Assembly: GCA_965223045.1 (NCBI GenBank) | Contig: CBDCVN010000013.1 | Location: forward strand, 4,588,001 to 4,652,000 | DNA length: 64,000 bases | Reading direction: 5' to 3' | DNA from: CBDCVN01 sp965223045 | GTDB taxonomy: Bacteria; Deinococcota; Deinococci; Deinococcales; Trueperaceae | Shown here: positions 16,794-26,036 of the stretch, piece by piece | How positions within the stretch are numbered: position 1 is the first letter of the stretch | Layout of the letters: the number at the start of each line of letters is the position of its first letter | The notes under the pieces: model-generated | Databases searched by the model: none | The model's input: the letters and a program-made list of their open reading frames with translations, nothing else | What the model was told of the DNA's origin: nothing | Program-made: the position numbers and the translations under genes

Positions 16794-17084
16794 ATGAGTC
16801 AACAAAAACGTAGTAGAGATAAAGAAAGAGAGAAGCGGCTTGAGAGGCGCAATGCTCGCAGAAGTCGTAGGCCAAGAGTCTGCCCTTTTTGTGTAAACGA
16901 ACTCAATGTAATGGACTACCATAATGGTAAAACCCTACGTAGATTTATCTCTGACACTGCTAAAATTTTACCACGTCGTCGCACAGGTGTTTGTGCCAAA
17001 CACCAAAGAAAATTAGCTATCACTATTAAACGTGCACGTATGTTAGCTATAATTCCCATAACACAAAAATTGGTACGCAAATGA
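16794..17084 (+). CDS. rpsR: 30S ribosomal protein S18
   Basis: 96 residues. The basic N-terminal extension (about 1-28) is followed by CPFCVNELNVMDYHNGKTLRRFISDTAKILPRRRTGVCAKHQRKL, the S18 core; the Cys pair and later Cys suggest a zinc-binding (C+) form. It pairs with S6 in the ribosome. It begins at the base after the ssb stop and overlaps rplI by 4 bp, so translation is coupled. Confidence 0.96.
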   Translation: MSQQKRSRDKEREKRLERRNARRSRRPRVCPFCVNELNVMDYHNGKTLRRFISDTAKILPRRRTGVCAKHQRKLAITIKRARMLAIIPITQKLVRK

Positions 17085-17530
17085 ATATCATTTTACTCGA
17101 GCCCGTTAAAAATCTTGGTGAAGCAGGGGAAATTGTAAAAGTACGCCCCGGCTATGCTCGTAACTATCTTGTACCACAAGGCCTAGCATTATTAGCAACA
17201 AAAGCCAACAAGTCCGAGCTAGAGGCAAGATTAAATCAAAGAGCCCGCATGCTAGCTGAGCGCAAAGCCGATGCAGAACGCCTAAAAGATCTTATCGGTA
17301 AGGGTGAGGTTGAAATCATCGTAAAAGCAGGTGAAGGTAGAATCTATGGTTCGGTAAGCAAGAAAGACATTGCTACTAGTATAGAAAAAGCCTATGAGGT
17401 GCAAATTGATCGCCGCAAAATTGAACTAGTAAACCCTCTTAAAGAACTGGGTGACTATACTATCACTTATAAACCTCATTCCGAAGTACATATTGACTTT
17501 AAGGTCCAAGTTAAAGCAGAAGATGATTAA
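17081..17530 (+). CDS. rplI: 50S ribosomal protein L9
   Basis: 149 residues, full length. N-terminal domain MNIILLEPVKNLGEAGEIVKVRPGYARNYLVPQGLA, then the long helix (about 42-75) and the C-terminal domain with GRIYGSVSKKDI and the closing PHSEVHIDFKVQV. It binds 23S rRNA near L1. Last gene of the operon, overlapping rpsR by 4 bp and followed by a strong hairpin. Confidence 0.97.
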   Translation: MNIILLEPVKNLGEAGEIVKVRPGYARNYLVPQGLALLATKANKSELEARLNQRARMLAERKADAERLKDLIGKGEVEIIVKAGEGRIYGSVSKKDIATSIEKAYEVQIDRRKIELVNPLKELGDYTITYKPHSEVHIDFKVQVKAEDD

Positions 17531-17532
17531 TT

Positions 17533-17560
17533 GTAGAGACGCAAGATCTTGTGTCTCTAC
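17533..17560 (+). terminator. 28-bp near-perfect palindrome after rplI
   Basis: Left arm GTAGAGACGCAAGA and right arm TCTTGTGTCTCTAC pair along the whole length with one G-U, three bases after the rplI stop. It probably ends the rpsF operon, although the U-run is missing. Similar GTAGAGAC...GTCTCTAC palindromes recur in other AT-rich bacterial genomes, so it may also be a dispersed repeat. Confidence 0.55.
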
Positions 17561-17794
17561 ACACACCAGCACATCCCACATATTTTCCACGTACTGTACT
17601 AGATATTATGCATTATAGTGCCTTACCCACATTTGAAAAATTGAAGCATGAACTTAGAAACATATTGCTTTTGTGCCCTTACCAAAGCTTTGGGCAACAA
17701 AGTTAATTTCTATTGTACATAAATCCACACAAAGTACCCATTAAACCCAAGACTTCATTGAATGACTTACCAGAAGTCCATGGTGACTTAATGC

Positions 17795-18475
17795 TTAGAT
17801 GTTTGCTAAATTTTGGGCTTGCTTAAGAACCTCAATAAACATATTAACAGTTAACTTGCCTGTGTTGGTGTTTTGAAAACTAACATGATATGAGTTTAAT
17901 AAAGGTATCTCTTCTTCAGGTTTGTGTAATAACCCGTGAACAAAAGGATAATGTTTTTTTACGATTCCACACCCTCTCAACTTTAAATAATCCAAATAGC
18001 TGTCATGTGCTATTTTTCCTAACGCCAATACTACTTTTAACTTAGGTAAACCATCTAAATCATACTTTAACCACTTTTGGCAAGCAGCTATTTCCTCTCT
18101 TATTGGTTTGTTTTGAGGAGGAACACAACGTAATGCTGCAGTAATGAAAATGTCTTTAAGCACCATGCTATCTTCTTTAGAGATGGCTTCTGGCTGATTT
18201 GCTAGCCCAACACTGTAAAGTGCTGGAAAAAGAAAGTCCCCACTAGCATCACCTGTGAACATACGACCAGTACGGTTACTACCGTGTGCTCCGGGAGCTA
18301 AACCTAAAAGGAGAATTCTAGCATTAGGATCACCAAAACCCGGAACAGGCTTCCCCCAGTAGTTTTCGTCTTTATAGCGGAGGCGCTTCTTTTTAGAAAC
18401 TTCCTCACGCCAAGAGACTAGACGAGGGCAAGACTGGCAATTTATAAGTTCAGAAGTACTAAAGTTATATGACAT
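17795..18475 (-). CDS. Uracil-DNA glycosylase, family 5 (UdgB type)
   Basis: 226 residues. The motif GLAPGAHGSNRTGRMFTGDASGDFL (about 58-82) is that of family 5 enzymes, where the usual catalytic Asp/Asn of motif 1 is absent (GLAPGAHG). Cysteines in INCQSCPRL (14-17), ALRCVPP and AACQKW are placed to hold a [4Fe-4S] cluster. The second motif HVSFQNTNTGKLT is near residue 198. It removes uracil and some other deaminated bases. It lies alone between rplI and tRNA-Ala, on the opposite strand. Confidence 0.9.
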   Translation of the reverse strand: MSYNFSTSELINCQSCPRLVSWREEVSKKKRLRYKDENYWGKPVPGFGDPNARILLLGLAPGAHGSNRTGRMFTGDASGDFLFPALYSVGLANQPEAISKEDSMVLKDIFITAALRCVPPQNKPIREEIAACQKWLKYDLDGLPKLKVVLALGKIAHDSYLDYLKLRGCGIVKKHYPFVHGLLHKPEEEIPLLNSYHVSFQNTNTGKLTVNMFIEVLKQAQNLANI

Positions 18476-18555
18476 AAAACAAACCTTTTACCATCATAAA
18501 CTTTTTAGAAGCTTGACAGTTAGCCTTTCTAGACCTTAGACTAGAGAGATTGTTT

Positions 18556-18631
<76 letters not shown>

Positions 18632-18704
18632 AACTTTAAATTAGTTGGGTGACAGGCTCAGCTAATTTTTTTGTGATTATTTTTTATATGGAGGATTAAT
18701 CTAA

Positions 18705-19013
18705 GTGTTTGCAGTAATTCAAAGTGGTGGTAAACAGTATCGTGTGTCTCAGGGAGATGTACTTAAGCTTGAGCTTTTAAAAGCAGAATCTGGTGAAATA
18801 GTTGATTTCCCTGTAATGATGCTTGGTGGCGATAATGTTCAGGTAGGCACCCCCCTACTAGAAAATGTTAATGTCAGAGCTGAAGTGTTATCTCATGCTC
18901 GAGGTAAAAAGCTTCAAATATATAAGTTTAAAGCTAAGTCAAACTATCGTCGCAAAAAAGGTCACCGTCAGAATTACACAGAAGTACGTATTACAGAAAT
19001 AGTAGGAGATTAA
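18705..19013 (+). CDS. rplU: 50S ribosomal protein L21
   Basis: 102 residues from a GTG start, chosen because GGAGG lies 10 bp upstream. MFAVIQSGGKQYRVSQGDVLKLELL at the N-terminus and KLQIYKFKAKSNYRRKKGHRQNYTEVRITEI at the C-terminus are diagnostic. It binds 23S rRNA with L20. It is followed after one base by rpmA. Confidence 0.96.
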   Translation: MFAVIQSGGKQYRVSQGDVLKLELLKAESGEIVDFPVMMLGGDNVQVGTPLLENVNVRAEVLSHARGKKLQIYKFKAKSNYRRKKGHRQNYTEVRITEIVGD

Positions 19014-19014
19014 T

Positions 19015-19266
19015 ATGGCTCATAAGAAAGGTGTAGGTAGCTCTAAAAATGGACGTGATAGTAACCCTAAGTACCTAGGAGTCAAACGTTTTTCAGGTCA
19101 AGTTGTAAAAGCTGGCACCATTTTAGTGCGGCAGCGGGGTAATAAATTCAAGCCTGGAAGAAATGTGGGACAGGGTAAAGATTTTACTCTTTTTGCTCTT
19201 AGTGAAGGAGTTGTTAATTTTAGCAATAAGGGACCTAAGAAACGTTTTATTAGTATTGATAAATAA
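19015..19266 (+). CDS. rpmA: 50S ribosomal protein L27
   Basis: 83 residues. MAHKKGVGSSKNGRDSNPKYLGVKRFSGQ is the typical N-terminus that reaches the peptidyl-transferase centre; no cleaved N-terminal extension of the Firmicutes kind is present. It lies one base after rplU, in the standard rplU-rpmA order. obg, often next, is absent; the SRP RNA follows instead. Confidence 0.97.
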   Translation: MAHKKGVGSSKNGRDSNPKYLGVKRFSGQVVKAGTILVRQRGNKFKPGRNVGQGKDFTLFALSEGVVNFSNKGPKKRFISIDK

Positions 19267-19350
19267 GCCTAAAAATCTTAGCAGCAATAGACCCAACTTA
19301 AAGGCCTCTTTACTTTTTTATAAATCTTTGTGTAAACTAGCCTTTGTCTC

Positions 19351-19447
19351 GTCGTCTCAACGCGGTGGTGACCTTTGAACTGGGTCAGGTCGGAAGAAGC
19401 AGCCCTAAGAAGTGCTCATCAGGTGCCGTTGAACCACGGCGGGGCTC
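19351..19447 (+). ncRNA. ffs: Signal recognition particle RNA (small bacterial type)
   Basis: The conserved Ffh-binding hairpin is clear: GAACTGGGTCAGGTCGG, AAGAAGCAGCCC (19378-19406). Flanking arms (GGTGGTGACC before, GGTGCCGTTGAACCAC after) can pair into the 4.5S stem. The ends are estimated from the helix and could be off by several bases. It lies about 85 bp after rpmA. Confidence 0.88.
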
Positions 19448-19602
19448 TTTAAATTTACTCCTTAGCAACTATTGTCAGGTATTATGAAGTTTGTGAATTT
19501 TGAAACTTTCATATACCCTACTTAAACTCTTGCCAAGCCATGTCATCTATACTATAGTTGTAAAGTGTGTGGCGAGTTTAATTTTTAGAAATGAGGTTCA
19601 AT

Positions 19603-20049
19603 ATGTTTAAAGGCCTTAAGGGAATTTTTGTTGTAGGTCTTCTATCGCTTTTAACTACTTTGAGTATTGTACATGCAGAAACGGTTGATGAGTTTATTGA
19701 TAAACTAACACTTATAGTAGCTCCTCAACTAGTAAGCACTGATTCTGATGTAACCATAGACAACTTACTTGATGCTAGGAGGTTAAGTCAAGAAACTGCA
19801 GATGCAGCAAGAACTAGAATTGCACAAGGAGAAGATATTGACCAAGCTTTTGCTGAGCTACTTGTTTGTGAAATAATTTATCGCGATTTTGATGCCTGTC
19901 AAGCAGATGCTACATCTGAGCTTGCAGCTCGTGGATTTGACCTAAGTGGTGATGATATAATTAGTGACAATGCAAACATAATAGCTGATAGGATTCCTGA
20001 ACAAACAAAAGGTGGTAGCGACGGCCCAGATGAAGAATCCCCTAATTAG
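19603..20049 (+). CDS. Small exported protein of unknown function
   Basis: 148 residues from ATG 19603, preferred over ATG 19591 because ATGAGG at 19591-19596 is then a well-placed ribosome site. Signal peptide about 1-25 ending VHAE. The mature part is acidic and helical (LDARRLSQETADAARTRIAQGEDIDQAFAELL), with two Cys (CEIIYRDFDAC) that could form a disulfide, and a disordered tail (GGSDGPDEESPN). No family recognised. Confidence 0.65.
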   Translation: MFKGLKGIFVVGLLSLLTTLSIVHAETVDEFIDKLTLIVAPQLVSTDSDVTIDNLLDARRLSQETADAARTRIAQGEDIDQAFAELLVCEIIYRDFDACQADATSELAARGFDLSGDDIISDNANIIADRIPEQTKGGSDGPDEESPN

Positions 20050-20164
20050 GCTGGAGACACCATAAGTTTTTATGTTTTAGTTTTAATGTCAATGAAGTCA
20101 ATTGGTTTCTCTCTAACTATGCTTCTAAATCATTAAATCAGGCCTTCCCAAAAACCAAGCTGGG

Positions 20165-21259
20165 GTGAAAACTCCTTTAATTGTACGTTTTTTTATTGTT
20201 GTTTTTGCTTTTGTTTTTGGGGGGCACCTTTTTTTATTTAGTGTTACAACTTACTCTAGTGAAATCCATCTAAAAACTGCTAAAAAACACCTTAAAGGGG
20301 GAAATTTTGAACAAGCATTAGCTAAAGTAAACAAAGCATTAGAATTAGCACCTAAAAATGCTTTGCTATATCAAGAACAATCTATTATATATTTTTCTAG
20401 CAAATCCTCAGTTTATAAGCAAGCAGCTATATCAGCTATACAAAAAGCGATATCACTAAATCCTAAAAGGGGAAATTTTTATTATACCTTAGGTGTTATG
20501 GAAGCTATGTCTGGTCAAGCTTTAAGAGCAGAGTTTTCATATAAGAAAGCATTATCTATACAAAATGACCACATGTCCTACCGCTTAAGGCTAGCCAATC
20601 TTTACCTTTTAAATAAACTTTGGGACAAGGGTTTTGATCTTTATTATCAAACACTTTCATTAGCACCTAAAAACCGCTTGCAAATTGAAGCTGCTAGGCA
20701 ACTTTTTTTAACCCCTATACAACTTTCTAACAATGAAGAAATAACCTTAGGAGAAGAGGAAGAAATTCGTTATTGGCAACAGGTGCTTAGCCTACCATTG
20801 CTATATATTCATGCAAAAATAATGCTCAAAGAGTTAACTAAGCTTGGTGAAAGCTTTATTGAGCAAGGAAATCTTCTCAAAGCTTTTAATATTTATAAAC
20901 AAGCCATTAACTTTAACCCCTACCATGATTCTATAAGGCATGAACTTTTAACCCAAATGTTAGTTATTTCCCATGAATTAAGAAATGATGAGTACTACGC
21001 TAAATCTGCAAAAGCCTATGAAGAAATCCTAGCTATACTTCCTAGTGAGGGTGGCCAATTATTTGAACAAAGATCTAGGTTAATTGCTCTATTTCACTTA
21101 GGAGTATCACAGAAGAACCTAACTCTTTTTGATCAAGCAATTGAATCCTTTGAGCAAGTGCTCAAACTCGTTCCTCAAGAAAATGCCAAGAGCTTTGAAC
21201 AAAATCACAAAGAAGCAGCTTTACTACAACTAGCTATCCTGAAAAGAAATGGGCAGTAA
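20165..21259 (+). CDS. TPR-repeat protein with N-terminal membrane anchor
   Basis: 364 residues from a GTG start. One N-terminal membrane segment (about 5-30), then several tetratricopeptide repeats, clearest at AKKHLKGGNFEQALAKVNKALELAPKN (about 40-66), AAISAIQKAISLNPKRGNFYYTLG and AFNIYKQAINFNPY. It overlaps the O-antigen ligase-like gene by 11 bp; TPR partners or TPR tails are common for Wzy_C-type ligases. It probably faces the outside and assists the neighbour's glycan transfer; inference from context. Confidence 0.75.
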   Translation: MKTPLIVRFFIVVFAFVFGGHLFLFSVTTYSSEIHLKTAKKHLKGGNFEQALAKVNKALELAPKNALLYQEQSIIYFSSKSSVYKQAAISAIQKAISLNPKRGNFYYTLGVMEAMSGQALRAEFSYKKALSIQNDHMSYRLRLANLYLLNKLWDKGFDLYYQTLSLAPKNRLQIEAARQLFLTPIQLSNNEEITLGEEEEIRYWQQVLSLPLLYIHAKIMLKELTKLGESFIEQGNLLKAFNIYKQAINFNPYHDSIRHELLTQMLVISHELRNDEYYAKSAKAYEEILAILPSEGGQLFEQRSRLIALFHLGVSQKNLTLFDQAIESFEQVLKLVPQENAKSFEQNHKEAALLQLAILKRNGQ

Positions 21260-22559
21260 GCCAAGAATCTTTTTTTCAAGCTTGGGTAATTGGTTGGAGT
21301 GGATAGCATTTTTTTTTCTCCTAGCAGCTATCTTTTTTGCCTCTCGTTCAAGAGCAGCTCCTGAAATAATTTATCTTTATGAAAAAACTCCTTACATTAA
21401 TTATGGGTGGCATATTTTTCTTACGCGCTCTCTCATTATTTTTTCATTAGTACTAACCCTACTTTCAATTAGTTTAACAGGTTACTTACGCTTACCAAGC
21501 TGGAAAATAACTGTTCCCTTATTGGCCTACCTTGGCTTAGTGACAATTAGTATTTCCATCAGCCTATACCCCTTTGCTAGCATACAAGCAGCTGTTAATA
21601 TGTGCTTGTGGTGTAGCAGCTTCTTCGTAGCAGTGCATTTATGCCATTTACAAAGAAGAAGGGTTACGCTGATTTATAGCGTTTACCTTTTAGCTTTAGC
21701 TATGTCTATTTATGGCATAGCTCAAGCACTAGGTTATTATCCTAGTTACTTAGATTTATACGGTAGCATAGAAAGCTTTTACTATCAAAGCAATCACTAC
21801 GCGGGTTTCCTAGATATTATCATCCCCCTGACACTAACAGGCACCTTATATCAAAAACGCCTTGGTCCTAAAATATTACTTGGGGTTCTTACCTTATTAT
21901 TACTTGTAAACTTAGTTCTAACAGATTCTAGGGGTAGTTGGATAGCTACAGGGTGTGTTTGTTTAGGATTACTAGTTTTTTGGGTAAATCAGACTTGGAG
22001 CAAAGTTAGTAAATATTTTGCCCTTATTTTGGCCTTACTATCAATTGGAGTAGTAATATGGCTGTTAATAAGTTACTTAACTAACATAAAAACAAGTTTA
22101 ATGAACCCCTACAACATACTTCTTGATGGTTCTCTACAGCAACGTTTAACTATATGGCGTGTAAGTCTAGCAGCTATAAGTAATCAACCTTGGCTAGGTT
22201 GGGGAGCAGGAAATTTTATTGAGACTATAGCTATGCATCGCTCAACTTTAAGCATGCTTGAACTAAAACCCCTATTCGGTATTATTGTTACCTATGCCCA
22301 CAATGAATATTTACAAGTAGCTGTTGAAACAGGCCTGCTGAGTTTAATGGCATTCTTGTATTTTTGGTTGGCTGTTTTGTTAAAACCTATTAGTAAAAAC
22401 TTTAGTAGCCCTGAAATCACTTATGGGATAAGCGCTGGCCTCATCACCATTTTGCTACATGGTTTTGTAGAAAGCAACATTACCATTATACCTGCTACAG
22501 CGATCTTAGCTTATACCTTAGCAGGGTCTTTACATGCCTGTAAGGTTAACCCTGATTAA
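21249..22559 (+). CDS. O-antigen ligase / Wzy_C-type membrane protein
   Basis: 436 residues with about 11-12 membrane segments. The large periplasmic loop between late helices holds the Wzy_C/WaaL signature: DGSLQQRLTIWRVSLAAISNQPWLGWGAGNF (about 297-327), followed by YAHNEYLQVAVETGLLSLMAFLYFW (about 350-374). The Arg of the loop and the HNEYLQ His are those conserved in ligases. It joins a lipid-linked glycan to an acceptor (lipid or protein) or polymerises it. It is coupled to the TPR gene upstream. No other glycan genes are present, so the substrate is open. Confidence 0.85.
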   Translation: MGSKPRIFFSSLGNWLEWIAFFFLLAAIFFASRSRAAPEIIYLYEKTPYINYGWHIFLTRSLIIFSLVLTLLSISLTGYLRLPSWKITVPLLAYLGLVTISISISLYPFASIQAAVNMCLWCSSFFVAVHLCHLQRRRVTLIYSVYLLALAMSIYGIAQALGYYPSYLDLYGSIESFYYQSNHYAGFLDIIIPLTLTGTLYQKRLGPKILLGVLTLLLLVNLVLTDSRGSWIATGCVCLGLLVFWVNQTWSKVSKYFALILALLSIGVVIWLLISYLTNIKTSLMNPYNILLDGSLQQRLTIWRVSLAAISNQPWLGWGAGNFIETIAMHRSTLSMLELKPLFGIIVTYAHNEYLQVAVETGLLSLMAFLYFWLAVLLKPISKNFSSPEITYGISAGLITILLHGFVESNITIIPATAILAYTLAGSLHACKVNPD

Positions 22560-23715
22560 TTTTTACTGCTGGTACAAACTTAAAGTCAGTTGAAGGCTTA
22601 TTTTTAGCTAAAACACTTTCTACATTAGACTTACCAACTATATTATAAAGGCTATCACGCTGCTTAGGTTTGAAACCTGCATCACTTATTTGTCTAATAA
22701 TTTCTTTCTCGGTAATGCAATTATTTTTAGCACCAGCTTGAGAAACAACATTTTCCTCTAGCATAGTCGAGCCAAAATCATTAGCTCCAAAAAACAGTGC
22801 ACTTTGGGCAACTTTGAATCCCATAGTAGGCCATGAGGACTGATAATTGGAAATATTATCTAGATAGATGCGACTTAGGGCTAAATTTTGTAAGTACTCA
22901 TGTGCTCCTGAACTAGGTACTTTACTATCAATGCGAACTCCTTTAGTCTGCAATGTCCAGCTTATAAAAGCACTAAAAGCATTGCCATACATAGCAAGAG
23001 ACTTAGCCTGTAAATCACGAATGCGCTGGAAATGCTCAATACGTTCTTTGTAAGTTTCGCCAAAACCAATCACCATAGTGGCACTAGTGTAAAGCCCTAA
23101 AGAATGCGCATCAGCCATGATGTCTAGCCATTTGTTAGTAGAGACTCGAGCTGGGGCAACATGCTTAGCCTTACGAATTCTATCAACAAGTATCTCTCCG
23201 CCACCTCCTGGTAAGCCATCTAAGCCCGCTGTTTTTAACTCTCTTAAAACCTCAATACTAGTCATTCCTGTAAGCTTACTCATGCCTTTAATTTCCTCAG
23301 GGCTAAAGGCATCTATACGTATTTTGGGGTGATTAGTTTTTATATGTTTTAATAACTCTAAGTACCATGAAAAAGGTAAATAAGGGTTTACTCCTCCTTG
23401 CATTAGAACTCGAGTACCACCCACCATTTCCAACTCACTTATTTTCTTACTAATTTCTTCATAACTCAGTACATAGCTATCTGCTTGACGTCTTGTTCTA
23501 TAAAAACCACAAAAGGCACAACCCACATTGCAAATATTGGAATAGTTTATGTTACGATCAATAAGGTAAGTGACCATACTTGGATCATTGCACTTCATTC
23601 TCAAATCATGAGCTATGGCAGCTAAGTCAAACAAAGGCAACTTATAAAGTTCCAAAGCTTCGTTTGGGGATAAGCTTTTACTCAAAGAGAATTTTTTAAG
23701 TGGTTTCATAACCAC
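22546..23715 (-). CDS. mqnC: Cyclic dehypoxanthine futalosine synthase
   Basis: 389-residue radical-SAM enzyme of the futalosine route to menaquinone. The cluster motif is NICNVGCAFCGFYR (Cys 62, 66, 69). Other family marks are GGVNPYLPFSWY, DAFSPEEI, GLPGGGGEIL and the C-terminal SWPTMGFKVAQSALFFGANDFGSTMLEENVV. It distinguishes MqnC from the related MqnE by the DRNINYSN opening. No other mqn gene is near. It converges with the O-antigen ligase gene (14 bp overlap), and its start faces the origin. Confidence 0.93.
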   Translation of the reverse strand: MVMKPLKKFSLSKSLSPNEALELYKLPLFDLAAIAHDLRMKCNDPSMVTYLIDRNINYSNICNVGCAFCGFYRTRRQADSYVLSYEEISKKISELEMVGGTRVLMQGGVNPYLPFSWYLELLKHIKTNHPKIRIDAFSPEEIKGMSKLTGMTSIEVLRELKTAGLDGLPGGGGEILVDRIRKAKHVAPARVSTNKWLDIMADAHSLGLYTSATMVIGFGETYKERIEHFQRIRDLQAKSLAMYGNAFSAFISWTLQTKGVRIDSKVPSSGAHEYLQNLALSRIYLDNISNYQSSWPTMGFKVAQSALFFGANDFGSTMLEENVVSQAGAKNNCITEKEIIRQISDAGFKPKQRDSLYNIVGKSNVESVLAKNKPSTDFKFVPAVKINQG

Positions 23716-23865
23716 ATCCTAACACCCTAACTAGTGAAAACATGCTATTAAATTTGCAAAACTAGTTATATTATAACTATTGTATGGACTTAATCAATAA
23801 CCTAAAACTTAGTATTACTTTCTTAATTTTTTAAAGCTTTTAAATAATTTTTTGTTCCCTTTACT

Positions 23866-24105
23866 TGTGGATAACTTGTGGATAACTCTGTGGATGACAT
23901 CTTTTTCATTCTCATAATCAACAAAATCTATCATCTTTCAAATACTTTTCTAATCTCAACTTGTGGATAACCCTGTGGATAACCCTGTGGATAACTTGTG
24001 GATAACCCTGTGGATAACTTTTTTTTCCTTAGCCTGTGGATAACCTGTGGATAACTTTAGGGTAATTGTGGATAACTTGGCGACTTATCCACAAAATTAT
24101 CCACA
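23866..24105. other. Chromosomal replication origin (oriC) with 13 DnaA boxes
   Basis: Ten perfect TGTGGATAA boxes on the + strand start at 23866, 23877, 23962, 23974, 23986, 23997, 24009, 24035, 24046 and 24067; one mismatched copy (TGTGGATGA) starts at 23889; two perfect boxes on the other strand (TTATCCACA) start at 24085 and 24097. Many are spaced 11-12 bp apart. AT-rich stretches on both sides (23730-23860 and 24165-24215) could serve as the unwinding element; half-matching TCCACA sequences continue to 24156. The block lies between mqnC and dnaN. dnaA itself is not within the window. Confidence 0.9.
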
Positions 24106-24233
24106 ACTACTTTGCATCAGAGACAGTGTTAAGTTGAGTTTTCCACACAATCCACAGGCCCTACTATTATAGGTTATTTTTTAAAATTTTTATTATTTCT
24201 CGTCCTTAGTAAATTAAAGAGAAGAGGTTAATT

Positions 24234-25325
24234 ATGAGAGTAAAAGTTTCCAAAAAACAGCTAGCTAGTTCGTTAAGCCATCTGGAAAGGATTATACCTA
24301 GCAAAACAAGCAGTAACAACGAACTGAACTTACTTAATGTAAAACTTGGCAAAAACAGCCTTACATTAACAGGTAGTAACTTGGATGTAGATATTCAAGC
24401 AAACATTGTTGCTGATGTAAATGGTTCAGGCACAATAGCCTTACCAGCACAAGTTTTTGGGCAAGTAATTCGTGCTTTACCCGGAGAACTAGTGGAACTT
24501 AGTGTTGAAGCTAATGAGTTGGATGTACGTTCAGGAAACTATGCTACTAAATTGCAATTGTCTGACGCTGAAAATAATCTAGAGATAAGTTTTCCTGATG
24601 AATATAAGGGAACAATAAAAGGAAACGTATTTGCAAAAGCACTTTCCCGCGTACGCTATGCAGCAGCTGTAGCAGACTATCAAGCAATTTTTCGAGGGAT
24701 TAAGTTGGAATTTAATGACGCTAAAGTTCGTACAGTTGCAACTGATGGTTTCCGATTAGCTTATTATAACATTGAAGAATCTACAGGCTTACAAGGTGAT
24801 ATCGTAATTCCTGCTCGTAGCGTTGAGGAACTTACTAAAATACTTGGTGAGGAGGAAGCCAAGCTCGAGCTAAACAATAACCAACTCTCAGTACAAACAG
24901 GTTACTACACGCTAAATATGAAGCTAATGGAAGGGCAATTCCCTGATTATGAAAAAGTAATCCCATCACAGTTTTTGGTCTCTATTACATTAGATAATAA
25001 AGCTTTGTTGGAAACAGTCACAAGGGTAGCTGTTATGGCAGATAAAACAACTAACAACCGTGTAGACGTTCTAGTTAAAGATGGAAGTATTCAGATTAAT
25101 GCTGAAGGGGGTTACGGGCGTGCCCAAGAAGTTATTGAGGTTGCCCAAGAAGGTTCAGAACCACAAATTGCTTTGGCTTATAATTCTAAATATTTGGAAG
25201 ATGCCCTCAAAAATATGGAGGGCGAAGTACGTTTGTCTTTTTCAGGCACGACTAGCCCTAGTTTGCTTAGGACTAGTCGCGATCCTAATTACCTAGCAAT
25301 GATAGTTCCACTTAGAACAGGCTAG
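24234..25325 (+). CDS. dnaN: DNA polymerase III beta sliding clamp
   Basis: 363 residues, the normal clamp length with three repeated domains. Marks: MRVKVSKKQLASSLSHLERIIPSK at the start, ATDGFRLAYYNI (about 171-182) in the second domain, and the C-terminal MIVPLRTG, the usual MPMR-like ending. It encircles DNA and tethers the polymerase. It lies directly after the DnaA-box array with a short AT-rich leader and AGAGG before the ATG, and is transcribed away from the origin. Confidence 0.96.
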   Translation: MRVKVSKKQLASSLSHLERIIPSKTSSNNELNLLNVKLGKNSLTLTGSNLDVDIQANIVADVNGSGTIALPAQVFGQVIRALPGELVELSVEANELDVRSGNYATKLQLSDAENNLEISFPDEYKGTIKGNVFAKALSRVRYAAAVADYQAIFRGIKLEFNDAKVRTVATDGFRLAYYNIEESTGLQGDIVIPARSVEELTKILGEEEAKLELNNNQLSVQTGYYTLNMKLMEGQFPDYEKVIPSQFLVSITLDNKALLETVTRVAVMADKTTNNRVDVLVKDGSIQINAEGGYGRAQEVIEVAQEGSEPQIALAYNSKYLEDALKNMEGEVRLSFSGTTSPSLLRTSRDPNYLAMIVPLRTG

Positions 25326-25334
25326 GAGCAGTGT

Positions 25335-26036
25335 TTATTCAATCAGAAAGCTAACTGCTAAGGTTACTTTTACAGCTAATTGGCCAGTTGATACAGGAAC
25401 ATTCTCAGCTACAGAACTCATTACTTCAAACTGTGGTTGTGCTGAAAAAATTGGAGAACCAAAATCCGTTTGCTCACTTATACTCATTACCCCAACAATA
25501 CTTGTTCTCGCTAACTCAGCAAGTTGATCTGCTTTTTCTTGGGCATTTTCCATAGCTTTTGCTCGAGCTTCTTTTTCAAGCTCACTATCATCAGAAAAGG
25601 TGTAGCGGATGTTATTAACACCATTTGCACCTGCATTTATGCTCTCAGTTAGTATTTCGCCTACACTATCAATGTCGTGGATTGTCACTCCCAAAACATG
25701 ATTGACTTGGTAACCTTCAACAGTGGGATTCCCCTCTAAATCATAGCGTTGTTGGGGCCAGACATTAAAACTAGAGGTGCGTATATCTTCTTCAGTCACG
25801 CCCAATGAGCCAAGCACCTTTTTGACCTTTAGAATAACAGCATTGGTATCATTGGTGGCCTTACCTAAATCGCTATCTTGAATGTCTATGCTAATATTTA
25901 GCATAGCAATATCAGGTTCTGCATAAACAGTACCTTGACCAGTGACACTTATAGTTTTTGGTGATTCTTGCGCTAGAGTATTGGTTTGTAAAAGCATGAT
26001 TAGACAGATAACTCCAAGAAAATATTTTGACCTCAT
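25335..26036 (-). CDS. Exported SIMPL-domain (DUF541) protein
   Basis: 233 residues. Signal peptide about 1-22 (ending TLAQ), then a SIMPL domain: ISVTGQGTVYAEPDIAMLNISID (about 29-51), VEGYQVNHVLGVTIHDI (about 105) and ENAQEKADQLAELA (about 163). Members such as BP26/OMP28 sit in the cell envelope, some forming channels; function is loosely defined. It is convergent with dnaN (10 bp between stops) and divergent from eno. Confidence 0.88.
   Translation of the reverse strand: MRSKYFLGVICLIMLLQTNTLAQESPKTISVTGQGTVYAEPDIAMLNISIDIQDSDLGKATNDTNAVILKVKKVLGSLGVTEEDIRTSSFNVWPQQRYDLEGNPTVEGYQVNHVLGVTIHDIDSVGEILTESINAGANGVNNIRYTFSDDSELEKEARAKAMENAQEKADQLAELARTSIVGVMSISEQTDFGSPIFSAQPQFEVMSSVAENVPVSTGQLAVKVTLAVSFLIE

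Noticed and set aside
23866..24105. DnaA-box array read as a CRISPR array
   Set aside because: The repeats are 9 bp with 2-3 bp between many of them, match the DnaA box exactly, lie beside dnaN, and have no cas genes or spacers.
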